This document shows positions 9,919 through 20,454 of a stretch of DNA of 64,000 nucleotides, piece by piece. The stretch covers positions 8,246,001 to 8,310,000 of the forward strand of contig JAWQUS010000022.1 of assembly GCA_036365455.1 (NCBI GenBank), in the 5' to 3' direction. Source of the stretch: Macrosoma leucophasiata. Its lineage: Eukaryota; Arthropoda; Insecta; Lepidoptera; Hedylidae. The notes beneath the pieces were generated by a model. That model saw nothing but the letters and a program-made list of their open reading frames with translations. It was not told the DNA's origin and searched no databases. A program made the translations under genes and the position numbers. Within the stretch, counting starts at the first letter, position 1, and each line of letters opens with the position of its first letter.

Positions 9919-10343
9919 ATTGAAATAAAACTAGTTTTCGAATTTATCTCGCGTATATTAAACTAAAATGATTATTTAATTTTTTTTGTTTTTTTTTTTT
10001 TTTTTTTAAGTTCACAATTTTTTTTTCAACTAAGAGATTTTATTAAAAGTAAAAATATTGTAATTTTGACTATAAGTAAAAAAAAAACCTGAATTAAATG
10101 AATTTTTATTTTTATTCAAATTGAACCCGACGTTTCGGTCGCTTTTCAGCTTCCGTGGTCTCGGGCGGACTGAGGTGGTAATTGTCTGACAGCAGTGTCA
10201 AAAATTATTATAAAATAATAAAAAAAATCGCAAACGTCTTGCGTAGAGTTCAGGATTAACACAAAAGTTACTAATTGTATCTTGAGGAGATCATTTTAGT
10301 TTAATATACGCGAGATAAATCCGAAAACTAGTTTTATTTCAAT
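9919..10343. mobile_element. Foldback element with about 53-bp inverted arms
   Basis: The arms are 9919-9972 (ATTGAAATAAAACTAGTTTT...) and 10290-10343 (...AAAACTAGTTTTATTTCAAT), nearly perfect inverses. The interior holds CCCGACGTTTCGGTCGCTTT, a block also seen at 25870, 42725 and 43035. The phrase TTGTTTTAGTAT occurs on both sides (about 9909 and 10377). Confidence 0.75.
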
Positions 10344-10577
10344 GAGTGCAGCTCGCGAAAACCTAAGAACATACTTTGTTTTAGTATGTTATAAGGAGCA
10401 TCGAGAAAGTGTAATGTAAGTATTACTTGCTAGAACCATAGTATTTTATTTCCAACCTATATCTTATCAGTAATATTTAATAATGCACTTATAACTGTGA
10501 TATTGGTAATTTAATAAGATATGGACATTTCAGTACAGTAGAATCTCTTTATTCGCCGGGGTATACGTTCCGTAATA

Positions 10578-10871
10578 TTTTTTTTTTTTTTTATGTAATA
10601 AAAGTGGCAAACAAGCATGCAGTTCACATTGATGTTAAGTGATGACTGCAGCCTATAGACAACCACACAATGACCAGAGGTCAAAATGCAGATGCGCTGC
10701 CACTCTTGAGACATTAGGTGTTATGCCTCTGTGCCGGAAATTACAGGGCCGTACATTACCACCTGACCGGAACACGATAGTGATGAACACTACCATTTAG
10801 CGGCAAGTATATTAGGTAATGCGGTGGTGCCTACGCCCGCGAGCTCCGTCACTGGAGCTCTACCACCAGTA
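10578..10871 (-). mobile_element. SINE-A copy, full length
   Basis: It runs from a T-run to GCTCTACCACCAGT, with all internal blocks present. Confidence 0.92.
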
Positions 10872-11212
10872 AAATGTAAATATGCCGCGAATACAGAAAT
10901 CGTGAATATGGAATGGTAATTTATATAGAATTATAGGGGATACGTTCCTATAATAACGTTACGAAATAAAAAAAAAGCAAACATAAAAAATCAGTTTAAG
11001 TTTTTGACCATACATTTTGATAAGTAAGACTTAATATTTTCAGGTTTAGGCAAGGGTCCAATTGTGGCAGCATTAAATAATATATTTTACGTTTTGAGTA
11101 ACAAGTTTTGATGTGTCTAAATTTTCAGTTTGTTTACATACTAAAAACACCGACCGTCGCGAAGGCAATTTTACCTCCAAGGAACCGTCGAACGAATCAA
11201 ACAACGACGATA

Positions 11213-11481
11213 AGTGACGGAGCTCGCGGGCGTAGGCACCGTCGCATTACCTAATATACTTGCCGCTAAATGGTAGTGTTCAGCACTATCGTGTTCCGGT
11301 CAGGTGGTAATGTTCGGTCCTGTAATTTTCGACACAGAGGCATAACACCTTAGGCCTCACGAGTGGTAACGGCATCTGCATTTTGATCTTGGTCTTTATG
11401 TATGTGTCTATAGGCCGCAGTCATCACTTAACATCAATGTGAACTGCGAGCTTGTTTGCCACACCCATTACATAAAAAAAA
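11213..11481 (+). mobile_element. SINE-A copy, nearly full length
   Basis: It begins inside the GAGCTCC hairpin at AGTGACGGAGCTC and ends in a poly-A tail at 11481. It lies about 220 bp past the PPP1R15 stop codon. Confidence 0.9.
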
Positions 11482-11702
11482 TAATTTCAATTATCCATTT
11501 ATCAATATTATATTATGTAATGTAATTTTCCTTTTTCCACTGCCTTCCACCCTTATTCGTTGTTTACAAGTCGTCAGGGTTAAAAAAATCACTTATTTTT
11601 AAAATAAAATATCCTTCGTGATCACTTTTACATTTTCATGTCTCTAGAATTCCTAGTTCCTAATCCAGGGCATGTAACTATATCTAATTCTAGGATATTT
11701 TG
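11482..11702 (-). other. Likely PPP1R15 3' untranslated region
   Basis: This follows the TGA of the - strand gene. I see no AATAAA or ATTAAA on the - strand between the stop and the SINE-A copy, so the mRNA end is unplaced. Confidence 0.35.
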
Positions 11703-12576
11703 TCAGGTGTTGACATTATCACAATTTGATGCATCATCACATATAGATAGAGCTTTGAAATCTTTAATTAGAGACGAATCTATATCAACATTTGTTTCAG
11801 TAGGACCTATTTTGTTTGTATTTGTATCAGTAGGACCTATTTTCTTTGTAATTATTTTGGTAGGACCTATATTGTTTGTATTTGTTTCTGTAGGGCCTAT
11901 TTTGTTTGTATTTGTTTCTGAAGGACCTATTTTGTTTGTAATTGTTTCTGTAGGACCTATTTGGTTTGTAATTGTTTCAGTAGGACCTATTTTGTTTGTA
12001 ATTGTATCTGTAGGACCTATTTTGTTTGTATTTGTTTCTGTAGGACCTATTTTGTTTGTATTTGTTTCTGTAGGACTTATTTTGTTTATAGTTGTTTCTT
12101 CAGTAGGGCCTATTTTGTTTGTAATTGTGTCAATAAGACCTATGTTGTTAGTAATATCATTTTGCATTGATAGATTTTCAGATGTAATACTTACATCCAG
12201 ATTATGTCTTTCACTATTGAATAATTCGTTACTGATAGGAGCCAAATCATTGCTTTTAACTATAAAATCTATATGTTTAGTTACTCCTGGATCAAGATCT
12301 TTAATTTCTTCTTTAAACTCTTCTTTTTTCGCACATTCTACTTTATTATCTTCAGAATTATCAAATTTATCATCTGTTCCTGTATTTGAGTTTTCTTGAT
12401 CAAACTTCTCTTGCTCGAGTCTAAGTTCTTCTTTCAAATTGTCTTCTTGTTCCTTCTTCTCGGCTAGTTCTTTCCTCTTCTGCGCGTTCCACCAAGGCAT
12501 GAACCTTTGGAACATAACTCTCGATCTATGTTGTGGCTTTAGCACCCACGATACGGCCATATCTACATCTGCTATT
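11703..12576 (-). CDS. PPP1R15: PPP1R15/GADD34 homologue, exon 3 (terminal)
   Basis: The acceptor on the - strand is TCCCAATTCCAG (AG at 12578-12577). The first base completes the split arginine codon from exon 2, then IADVDMAVSWVLKPQHRSRV extends the conserved eIF2alpha-phosphatase core. A basic and acidic helical stretch follows (NAQKRKELAEKKEQEDNLKE). Residues about 713-833 of the 860-residue protein are twelve tandem decapeptides of the form NKIGPTETNT, encoded by a 30-bp DNA repeat at 11787-12149. The stop is TGA at 11705-11703. Such a threonine-rich repeat tail is unknown to me in this family. Vertebrate GADD34 has unrelated PEST repeats, but N-terminal to the core. The frame stays open through every unit, which argues that the repeats are translated. 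Confidence 0.9.
11787..12149 (-). repeat. 30-bp coding minisatellite (12 decapeptide units)
   Basis: On the + strand the unit reads TAGGACCTATTTTGTTTGTA plus TTTGTTTCTG. One unit has an extra codon (TEETTI), while the others keep exact 30-bp spacing. Variation is confined mostly to Asn/Ile, Glu/Asp and Lys/Gln positions; GP in the middle is nearly invariant. Confidence 0.93.
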
Positions 12577-13007
12577 CTGGAATTGGGAGAAATAAAGGTA
12601 TTATTTTATTTTGAAATACAAACAGTTTTAAAAGCTAGATAGTTAACAAGATCTAGTAAAAAACAGCACCATTTACTTGTTTACACATTATGGTTAATTG
12701 AAGCACTTGTTTGCAGTAATGGCGTCAAAGGAATCCTTCAGGGCTGGCAATTACCCTGGTGTTGCAAATGTTCATAAGCGACGGTGACCACTTTCCACGG
12801 GTGGCCTGTCTGCTTGTCTGACAACCTTATAACATAAAAAAGTGATAAAGTAAAGAACAAAAATATAATAAAAATTATTATTTTTGTCTCTTGTCAGCAC
12901 GGGGAGGGGGGTTTAATCCCGCAACCCAACCCACTGCCGCTCGCGACTTGACTGTGGCTTGCGTTTCGAAGTAGCATGCTGTTCAAACTATTAAAAAAGC
13001 TACCAAC
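12577..13007 (-). other. PPP1R15 intron 2 (431 nt)
   Basis: It is bounded by GTTGGT at the donor and CCAG at the acceptor. A C- and G-rich stretch at 12900-12960 is unexplained; no repeat family was recognised. Confidence 0.8.
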
Positions 13008-13129
13008 CTCCGTTTAAACCTCTCCCTGTCGAGCGAGTGCCGCTCCCAGTGCCCAGCGCGCGCTTGTCTCGCAGCAAACGCCCACACACGCATCACGTGC
13101 ACCTTCGGCGGCTTCGTCGAGAAGTGCAC
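13008..13129 (-). CDS. PPP1R15: PPP1R15/GADD34 homologue, exon 2 (PP1/eIF2alpha core)
   Basis: This 122-nt exon is entered at CGTTCCAG|GTGCAC in phase 0 and left at CGGAG|GTTGGT in phase 2. It encodes VHFSTKPPKVHVMRVWAFAA then RQARAGHWERHSLDRERFKR. With the lysine at the end of exon 1 it forms KVHF, the RVxF-type motif that docks protein phosphatase 1. The Trp-Ala block, the R-AR-G-WE block and DRERF-RRI match the signature of PPP1R15A/B, where this region also contacts G-actin and positions phospho-eIF2alpha. The core motifs appear intact: V530, F532, W545, W557 and the DRERF block. Exon and function are assigned from family knowledge; no alignment was run. Confidence 0.95.
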
Positions 13130-13785
13130 CTGGAACGAAGAGAAAATATTTCTTGAGAAATGAAAGAAAAAATAAAAAAAAAAACATGTGTGCAATTCAT
13201 ACGTGGTTGAAGTGAACTCTTCAGTTAATTTTATAAAAGACACTTTGTAATGCTACCTATCTCATTTCTCGCACGTTAAATGTTATGAATTTATGCGTCT
13301 ATCTCTTTTTACTGTACGCTTCCTAAGGGCTCAAACGCATAGCTGCCAAAAAAATACCAAAAAATGGCAGTATAAGCCTATAATCATTATAATTTCAGCC
13401 CAAAGATATACTATGCTGAACAAAAGCCTAACCCAAAGATGACAAGTTTTGTGCGTCATTAGGCGTCATGCCTCATATGCCATAATCGCCACGCTTGGCG
13501 AATTTTGGATCGCAGCGCTGTGAGACGCTGCTGCCCATTCATTTCAGCTTTTCACAATAAAATATCTTATCCTTAGTGTGTAACATAGTGTAAACACACT
13601 ATGTTGAAGCTACGCCACGGAAGTTCGGCGGCTGATTTTACGTCCCGTATTCAGCTGATATGACACACTATGAGTGCCAAACTTACGCGGCAGAACTTCA
13701 GTTCCATATGGTGCGTATAGTGTGTGCATTCAGCAATCGAACCGAACTGTACACCATAGCGCAGCGTAATTTCGACATTATAGTA

Positions 13786-13860
13786 ATAATAATGGCAACC
13801 CATTATACGTCCCACTGCTGGGCACGAGTCTCTCCCCCTTTGGGGGGGGGGGGGGTCAGT
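13786..13860 (+). repeat. LINE 3' end fragment with G-run
   Basis: CATTATACGTCCCACTGCTG followed by GGCACGAGTCTCTCCCCC also occurs, in reverse, at 46917-47010. A run of thirteen G follows. Confidence 0.5.
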
Positions 13861-13912
13861 AATTCAAATAGCATTGCAGGAGTAATAGTGCCTTCCGTAG
13901 CTTTGGTATAGT

Positions 13913-14531
13913 GTGTTTACACGCGTAACAAAAGATATGATAAACAAACTGTTAGAATATAACGCCATAATATGGGACCCTCATGAGAGTAACTATAAAC
14001 TTATGATAGAAAAGGTGCAAAAAAAGTTTGCTCGATATCTCTATAAGAGAATGTACGGATATTATCCATTTTTATATCCATCACATTTTATTGGGGGTAT
14101 GGTAGGGATTGACACCTTGGAGTTAAGGCGGAAGTGTGCAATCATGTCGCACTACTTCCTATTAGTTAACGATAAAGTGGATAACTCTTCCGCTCTGTCT
14201 CGCTGTGCAATGTATGTCCCTGATCGTCTGGTGAGGCAGCATCGGCGACGGTTGTTCGAACTGCCCCCGGCGCCGCCCGGGCGGCCCGCTCTGCACCGAC
14301 ATACCAAGCTCTGAGTCTGCTCAACGCTCTGGTTGCCCAGAATCCGGATATCGATTTGTTTAACATTAGAGTAAGGGATTTTTTGAGTAAATGTGTAATG
14401 TTTTTAATGTATTTGTAATTAGTGTATATACGTCATGTTAACTTTAAATGTATGTACTGTAATTTATCTTGTGTGCGTTTTGGCTAAGCTGTAAGTACAA
14501 AAGAACCTGTTATAAATAAATAAATAAATAA
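13913..14531 (+). pseudogene. Jockey-group LINE reverse transcriptase, C-terminal fragment
   Basis: The frame 13913-14314 encodes LEYNAIIWDPHESNYKLMIE then KVQKKFARYLYKRMYGYYP, the region after the polymerase domain in Jockey-type LINEs, parallel to the longer copy at 21949-22990 (LEYCAVIWSPHEQKY, KFVRYLYFRLYGVYP). A TAAA-repeat tail ends at about 14531. It is 5'-truncated, like most LINE insertions, and frame breaks after PPGRP remove the last part. Confidence 0.85.
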
Positions 14532-15090
14532 ACAAACAATAACAAAAGTCAGCACGCAACTAGTAATACGTATTAGAACATTCGCTTACTCAAATCTGTG
14601 TCGATCCACAGTATCTACACGTAATCGTTTGTAAATCAATGAGTCATTGGAATCACCAATCTTTACTCAATGATAAGTAAATATTTTAGATATGGGATTT
14701 GGACCGTGCGAAGTAGAAGATGGGGTACCGCTCATGGTGGTTAAAAGTAAAAATAATGTTGGCTCTGTCATGTATCATTATCATATCTCAAAGTAATGAG
14801 ACTACTAACAGACTTGGTTACCCTAAAAAGCGCATTGTACCGCCGACAAAAATGGGTTAAAGCAGTTTTTGGGTTGAAGTTGCAAAAATACTAGCAGAAA
14901 ATAGTATATGCATGTTTTATCGATCGATTCCCAAGAGCGACCTGGAATATTGAACATGCAATAAATGGATAGCATACACGCAATCACATTTCCCACTCCT
15001 TGCTGTGTGTAAATGCATCTGCAAAGATCCTTCTATTCGAAATCTTTCTTTCTTTTTTTAACGGATTATCCGAAATATTTCGAAATCCGT
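14532..15090. other. Intronic DNA, nothing recognised
   Basis: No gene and no repeat family with a second copy was noticed here. Confidence 0.4.
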
Positions 15091-15092
15091 AA

Positions 15093-15637
15093 TAGTAGGG
15101 GAGCCCAAGATGCTATCTTTGCAGCCTTTTCTAGCCTTTTGAACCCTGAATCCGATACCTTGAATCCTGTTAGGACCACCACCAAATCCTACGTTTATAC
15201 ATAACCCCCCAACGCCCTCCTTAGGGCCGTCGCTAAAAATTTTCAAATGGTTGTCACGATCTTACTTTATTTCCGAATCGTCTGAATTTTGGTTAGAAGC
15301 TTTGTTTAGACACATTTTACACCCTCACAGAATATCTGACGCGTCCTTGACATGATGCTATGCTCTTTTCGGAAAGATTTGATTCCTTCAAAATGGCGGC
15401 GAAAATTTACTCAAGAATTTCAAATCCCCAGAAAGGACGTTAAGTGGACCCAGGCAAAGCTCCCATCCAAAATTCTGACGTTCTGAATGTGAGGTAAGCT
15501 CGTAGCGGTAGCACTAAGGGTTCGGCCCTATATGGAAAACTTAGATTTAGTGAAGGTACTCAACAGAGTGCAAGTCCCATTAACTTAATCTGATGCGCTC
15601 GAGTAAATCCAAAAACCCCTCTTGGGCTCCTCTACTA
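15093..15637. mobile_element. DNA transposon with 18-bp terminal inverted repeats
   Basis: The ends are TAGTAGGGGAGCCCAAGA (15093-15110) and TCTTGGGCTCCTCTACTA (15620-15637), inverses with one mismatch. The 545-bp interior has no transposase. It is probably non-autonomous; superfamily not assigned. Confidence 0.8.
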
Positions 15638-15690
15638 TAACTTCAACCGGTATATTTCACATATCCCAAGCAAAAATACATATATCATTA

Positions 15691-16003
15691 ACTGCCTCAG
15701 TAGCGTAGTGGTAGCAGGCCACTACTACCACTACTATTACGCTGGAGGTCCTGGGTTCGATTCCGACTTTCAGAGGTAACGGTTTAAAATCCTTTATCTC
15801 TGCTTCTATCGGGATTTTTCCATTTTCTGGAAGTTTCCCAGTACCCTGGAGTTTGGTTATGTGCCCGGAGATGGCAACAGGTTCACCACCTGTTACATGG
15901 GCCAAAACGTAACCGACGAGTCGAGGGTGTTTGCATGTATGATTGAATGCATGCATTTTACCTCTGCCTACCCCTTCGGGAATTACAGGCGTGAAGTTAC
16001 GTT
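15691..16003 (+). mobile_element. SINE-C, full-length copy
   Basis: The tRNA-like head reads GCCTCAGTAGCGTAGTGG (A-box) and CCTGGGTTCGATTCC (B-box). The body has CATGGGCCAAAACGTAACCG, and the tail is CTCTGCCTACCCCTTCGGG then GGCGTGAAGTTACGTT. The head contains an expanded ACTACTACC-type stretch. Confidence 0.88.
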
Positions 16004-16181
16004 AAAAATACATATCGAACCATAGGGAAAGAGTTCTAATTTTACGAGCCATACGAAGATTCACGCGTAAAAATAGTACAAATACTCAACCGTTCCATTC
16101 ATATAACTGTTCAATCATGATTCATTCGGGGTCGTTTGCTTATTCACAGAATCAAGATTACTATGTATAGTGACGAGGCCG

Positions 16182-16262
16182 AAATGACGCCACGCGTCAA
16201 AAAATAACGTGCACCAAATGACGTCACGCGTCAATGCGAATGCAAAATGACGTCACGCGTAA
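16182..16262. promoter_or_regulatory. Three spaced CRE-like motifs
   Basis: AAATGACGCCACGCGTCAA (16182-16200), AAATGACGTCACGCGTCAA (16216-16234) and AAATGACGTCACGCGTAA (16245-16262) repeat at 34- and 29-bp spacing. TGACGTCA is the palindromic cAMP-response element bound by CREB/ATF-family bZIP proteins. They lie in intron 1 of the PPP1R15 gene. Regulatory activity is inference. Confidence 0.45.
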
Positions 16263-16660
16263 AAAACCGTGAGATCTCCCATGCGTATGGTTATATTTAG
16301 CCAGTGCCAGATAACGCCGGTACGGGGCCCGTAGCAAATGTGACCCCCATGGTCACATTTGCCCTAGAGTTACATTGCCTACTGAAGTTTAGGATGTAAA
16401 TAAAACAGAAAATTTACGATAAGGAATCTAAAACAATATTAGGGGATTCCCCCGGTAAGTATTGTGGTATTGCCAACTTGCCACATAATAATGTACCTAT
16501 ATAATTACAGTGTGGCCAACGCTCACTTTGAGAATAGCTAAGGTGTATTACATATTTTACATATAAGTGGTTTTTTATTTGGGCACGTGCCCGGGGCCTC
16601 CCAAGACGCGGGGCCCGTAGCATTTGTTGCCTCTTGCTTTATGGTTAATCCGGCGCTGTA

Positions 16661-16811
16661 TTTAGCCTGGGTTGCAACAAGATATATGTAAAGGTTTTTG
16701 TAAGATTTCACATCCTTCTCTAACTTAAAGAAATCTGTTAAAGTTAGAAAAGGATGTGAAATGCTACAAGAACTTTAACATTAACAAATATCTTGGTGCA
16801 AACCAGGTTTA
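16661..16811. mobile_element. Hairpin MITE, 151 bp
   Basis: The left half (TTTAGCCTGGGTTGCAACAA...) and right half (...TGCAAACCAGGTTTA) are inverses over nearly their whole length, including TTTCACATCCTT and AAGGATGTGAAA. There is almost no loop. Confidence 0.75.
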
Positions 16812-18030
16812 GGTTTCTAAGGTTATTTTTAGAGCAGTTTATCCTTTTGAGAGCGCTACTGATTTAGATCAGCGTTTTGTTCTCCATATAAGCGATGCTA
16901 ACTTGCCTACCATCCGGAAATTTATGAAAAGAGAATTAATTAGATATATAATGTTGACACCGCGAGTCAACATCTGAACATTCCGAACCCGCTTTCAGAG
17001 CGGCCGCAATCTACACTCCTTATGATCGCGCCAATAGGAGATGTCCGATGTCCAATGCACCATTGCCATGTCTGTCCATCCGTCCGTCTGTCTGTCAGCA
17101 GCTGTAAGTCCGTATACTATTAGTCTAGTAATAATAAAGCTGTAATTTGGCACGAATATACATATTAGCTATGCGGAGAAAGCCCGGCATTAAAATCTTG
17201 AAACACATTTTTTAGGGTACAAGGCTAAACGTAAAATGGAGATGTATTTTTTTTCACGAGCTTCCAATCACGTGGACTATGGTTGGATAGGTCTTTAAAA
17301 ATTATTGGGAGTTTGATAAGACCAGTTTTCGATTAAACGATCTATTTGTGCAATATTTAGCTAAAGTCAAGCCTCCCCCGTGCAAGCTAAACGGTGGTAT
17401 TTGGGTGAAATAATCACGATGATAGTACATTACAATGAATTGAAAAGGAAAACTATACCACATCTATCACTTAACAACTTACTTTTAGAGCAAAGCCGGA
17501 GTTGATAGTTAAAACCCCAGCCAAGCTAGTTTTTATAACAAGTTTTGAGCATGTGGCATTTAAAAGTAGATTGCGGAAATTCAACAAAACACATCACATA
17601 GACACAATGACAGTGAAAAAACTAGTTTTAATGTAACAATTAAACCAGGTTTGGCGTTCTGCCGACAAAATTACTATTGCTTACTTTTACGTCTTTGGAT
17701 TCATTCCAGATAGTAACAGTCTTTTGTTTTGAATTCAAATGTATTCCATTATCTTGTCAGTTTTTTTTTTCTGTCACCTTGAGTATTTCGACGGGGTTAT
17801 ATAATAGTTCGGTTCGAGTTTGTGGTTGCCACTTTTGTCTAGTCGAACAGCTGGGTTATTTTATTAGAGAAACATATCTTATTTTATTGGAGAGTGAATG
17901 ATTATTTCTCGCTCTATCAAATGGGAATGCATTTGTTGAAGTAGGCTCGCGAAAGTGTGCTACTGAACATATTCAGGTTATAGAATACGTCTTAGTTAGG
18001 TAGGCGGGATATCTTTGTGAATGCTGCTAT
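16812..18030. other. Intronic DNA, mostly unrecognised
   Basis: Short blocks such as GTCCGTCTGTCTGTC resemble Helitron-like repeats, and AACCAGGTTTGGC at 17645 resembles the hairpin MITE end. No gene is supported; the 74-codon frame at 17677-17901 has no recognisable domain. Confidence 0.35.
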
Positions 18031-18036
18031 CTATCC

Positions 18037-18640
18037 TAGTATCTTTTCTACTTTGTTGTTCTTCTAATATATTTTCCAAGTTACTGCTTTTATAGATTTT
18101 TTTCCACTTAGTTGCTCTATTCTTGTATTTTTTCAATTTGCTGCTCTTTATGTATCGACGACCCGGTTAGTCCAGCGGTGCGAAACCACCATTTGATTCG
18201 AAGGGTCGCGGGTTCGATCCCCGCAGCGGAACAAATATTTGTATGGCCTACAGACATTTGTTTCGGGTCTGGGTGTTTGTGTTTGTGTTGTATGTGTACA
18301 ACGGCACCCACGACACTGGTTTATACCTACTGTGGGGCTGTGAGTGTAAGCGTATTTTATTTATTTATTATTTTTTTTATCTTTCTTTCGCTGATAGATC
18401 TTTTCCACGTTGTTGTTCTCTTAGTAACATGTCCTATTTAATTACTCTTCTAATATCTTTTCTACTTCACTGCTTTCTTAGTATCTTTAATACGTTGTTG
18501 TTCTCCTAGCACCTATTTCAATTTGCTACTCTTATTGGCATTTTCTACTTTGCCGCTTTTCTAGTATCTTTCCCACTCTGTTGCTTTCCTAGTATCTTTT
18601 CCATATTGCTCATCTCTGAGTATCTTTTCCACTTTTTTAT
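18037..18640. repeat. Degenerate 28-bp minisatellite, split by SINE-B
   Basis: Units of the form CTAGTATCTTTTCTACTTTG plus TTGTTCTT repeat with substitutions at 18037-18155 and 18379-18640. A SINE-B insertion lies between the two blocks. Confidence 0.7.
18156..18378 (+). mobile_element. SINE-B, full-length copy
   Basis: The tRNA-derived head has GGTTAGTCCAGCGGTG (A-box region) and CGCGGGTTCGATCCCCGC (B-box). The body reads GGGTCTGGGTGTTTGTGTTT, and the 3' end is GTGAGTGTAAGCGT with a TTTA-rich tail. It sits inside a minisatellite. Confidence 0.85.
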
Positions 18641-18687
18641 TTGCCTGTTCTACATGCCTGCCACACTGGTTTGAGATATCAGTATAG

Positions 18688-18985
18688 AGTCGTCCATAAA
18701 ATACGTCAAGATAAAATAATCCTTTACTGACCCTCTTCCTCTCTATTGTCACGCTGTGTCACACTATCTGTGACCCTCCCCCCCTCCCTAAAAATATTAC
18801 GTCACGAAAACTAAGACCTCCCCTTGAATGACAATTTATTTTTTAAGTAGTCGAAATATTTAAGTTAAAATATTTTAATGAACTGCGAACGTCCCGTTGC
18901 CTTCCCGACCTCCCGGCCCTCCTCTGTCACCGTTTGTCACGCTCAGCGAGACCTCTCGCAACTCCCTCTTGTATGAGAACGTATT
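18688..18985. mobile_element. Candidate DNA transposon with short inverted ends
   Basis: TCCATAAAATACGT near 18692 is the inverse of ACGTATTTTATGGA near 18980. The interior is C-rich on this strand with repeated TGTCACGCT. There is only one copy in the window, so the boundaries are tentative. Confidence 0.4.
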
Positions 18986-19507
18986 TTATGGAGTTATGTG
19001 ACAAAAACCATAGTTAAAAAGAAAACGTAAATCCTCAATACTTTCAAACGTAAAAATTACATATAGATAAATACGTAAAAGATAGGATAATAACTAAATC
19101 AAGATGCAGATAACAAAAACCAACGGACGGTCAGGTACGCCATAACGTAATATTTCATCATTGTGAACAAATCTCACCGAGGTTACATAGTTCAGTAGTT
19201 AACGCATTTCCTCATGGTTTAGAAATTAAAATTAAAACATTAGAAAAGGAAACACTTAGTTTGTTTTCAATATCATTCCAAGCCTAAGTCAGTTTATTTA
19301 AATGATTGCAGATGCATAATCATGCCTTTCTGACCCTTGGTTTTCCTTAATGAATGAAGAATCGGTTGTAATCCAAAATCCGAAATAGAAACTGACAAAA
19401 TAGGCGCGCATATACAAGGTTAAGCTAGAGGTCTCACGAAATCTAGGTCTTTGCCACGCCTGAGGTCAGTGGCGTATTCATTTGTGCCATCTGCAGAGGT
19501 TTTTTTC

Positions 19508-19911
19508 CTGGTGGAAGAGCTCGTAGGCACCACCGCATTAAATAATATACTTGCAGCTAAATGGCAGTGTTCAGCACTACCGTATTCCGGTCAGGTGGTA
19601 ATGTACGACCCTATAATTGCCGGCAGAGAGGCATAACACCTTAGGCCTCAGAAGTGGTATCGCATCTGCATTTTGCCCTCTGGTCTTCGTGTGGGTGTCT
19701 CTAGACTGCAGTCATCACTTAACATCAACGTGAACTGCACGCGCAAAAAAAAAAAAAAAACCCCCCGGTGAGTCTTAGCGTGCACGGCCCCCCAACCAAG
19801 AAAAAACGACTCACGCCCTCGCTTAGTCGAGGGCAGGCCCGGGCAGGAGGAAAGTGCCTCGAGGTTAGGTTGAACTGCACGCTTGTTCGCCACCTTCATA
19901 ACATAAAAAAA
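19508..19911 (+). mobile_element. SINE-A copy split by a 129-bp insert
   Basis: SINE-A spans 19508-19741 and 19871-19911. Both sides of the insert carry TGAACTGCACG (19731-19741 and 19871-19881), an 11-bp target duplication. The insert (19742-19870) begins with a long A-run followed by CCCCCCGG. Confidence 0.85.
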
Positions 19912-20172
19912 GCCTTGTGACAATGCTCGGTACAGGCCCGTCTGGCGCGGGATGTCGGTTCCCAGAAATAATTCTGTAGTAAGAATTACGCATACCCTTG
20001 TGGGAACGATGACGGTGGATTAATTGGTTACAATATAGTTGCAAGTTTTGCATCATCTGTTGCTCATGCGCACTGTGAAACCTTTCTAAAGATAACGTTC
20101 GTAGGTAGTTAGGGATGCCACATTTTGCAAGAGGTACAGTACCCAACGAGAAATGAAAAACTGACTGAAAGA

Positions 20173-20449
20173 ACTGCCTCAGTAGCAGGCCTCTACTACT
20201 GTGCTTTAGGTTCTGGGTTCGATTCCTGAGTCGGGGGCGGTTTAAAATCGTTTATCTCTGGTTCTATTGGGATTTTACCATTTTATGGAAGTTTCCCAGT
20301 ACCTCGGAGTTTGGTAATGTGCCCGAAAATGGTAACAGGCTGTTACATGGGTCAAAAACGCTACCAGCGATCGTGGGTGTTTGCATGTATGCTTGAATGC
20401 ATGCATTTACCTCTGTCTACCCCTTATGGGATTACAGGCGTGAAGTTAC
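20173..20449 (+). mobile_element. SINE-C copy
   Basis: It has the head, with a deletion in the A-box region (GCCTCAGTAGCAGGCC), the body TTGGTAATGTGCCC and the tail CTCTGTCTACCCCTTATGGG, GGCGTGAAGTTAC. Confidence 0.8.
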
Positions 20450-20454
20450 AAGCT

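Noticed and set aside
11638..12399. 253-codon + strand ORF with repeated VGPILFVFVS units
   Set aside because: It is the antisense of the PPP1R15 coding minisatellite. The - strand frame has the splice sites, the phase match and the conserved core; this one has none.
18156..18240. tRNA-like sequence with clear A and B boxes
   Set aside because: It is the head of a 220-bp SINE that recurs at 52500-52661, with no cloverleaf-quality anticodon arm checked as functional. The same applies to the SINE-C heads at 15691, 28690 and 57950.
19860..19876. TTAGGTT near GAGGTTAGGTTG as a telomeric repeat (insect TTAGG)
   Set aside because: Only about one and a half units are present, at the end of the 129-bp insert; not an array.
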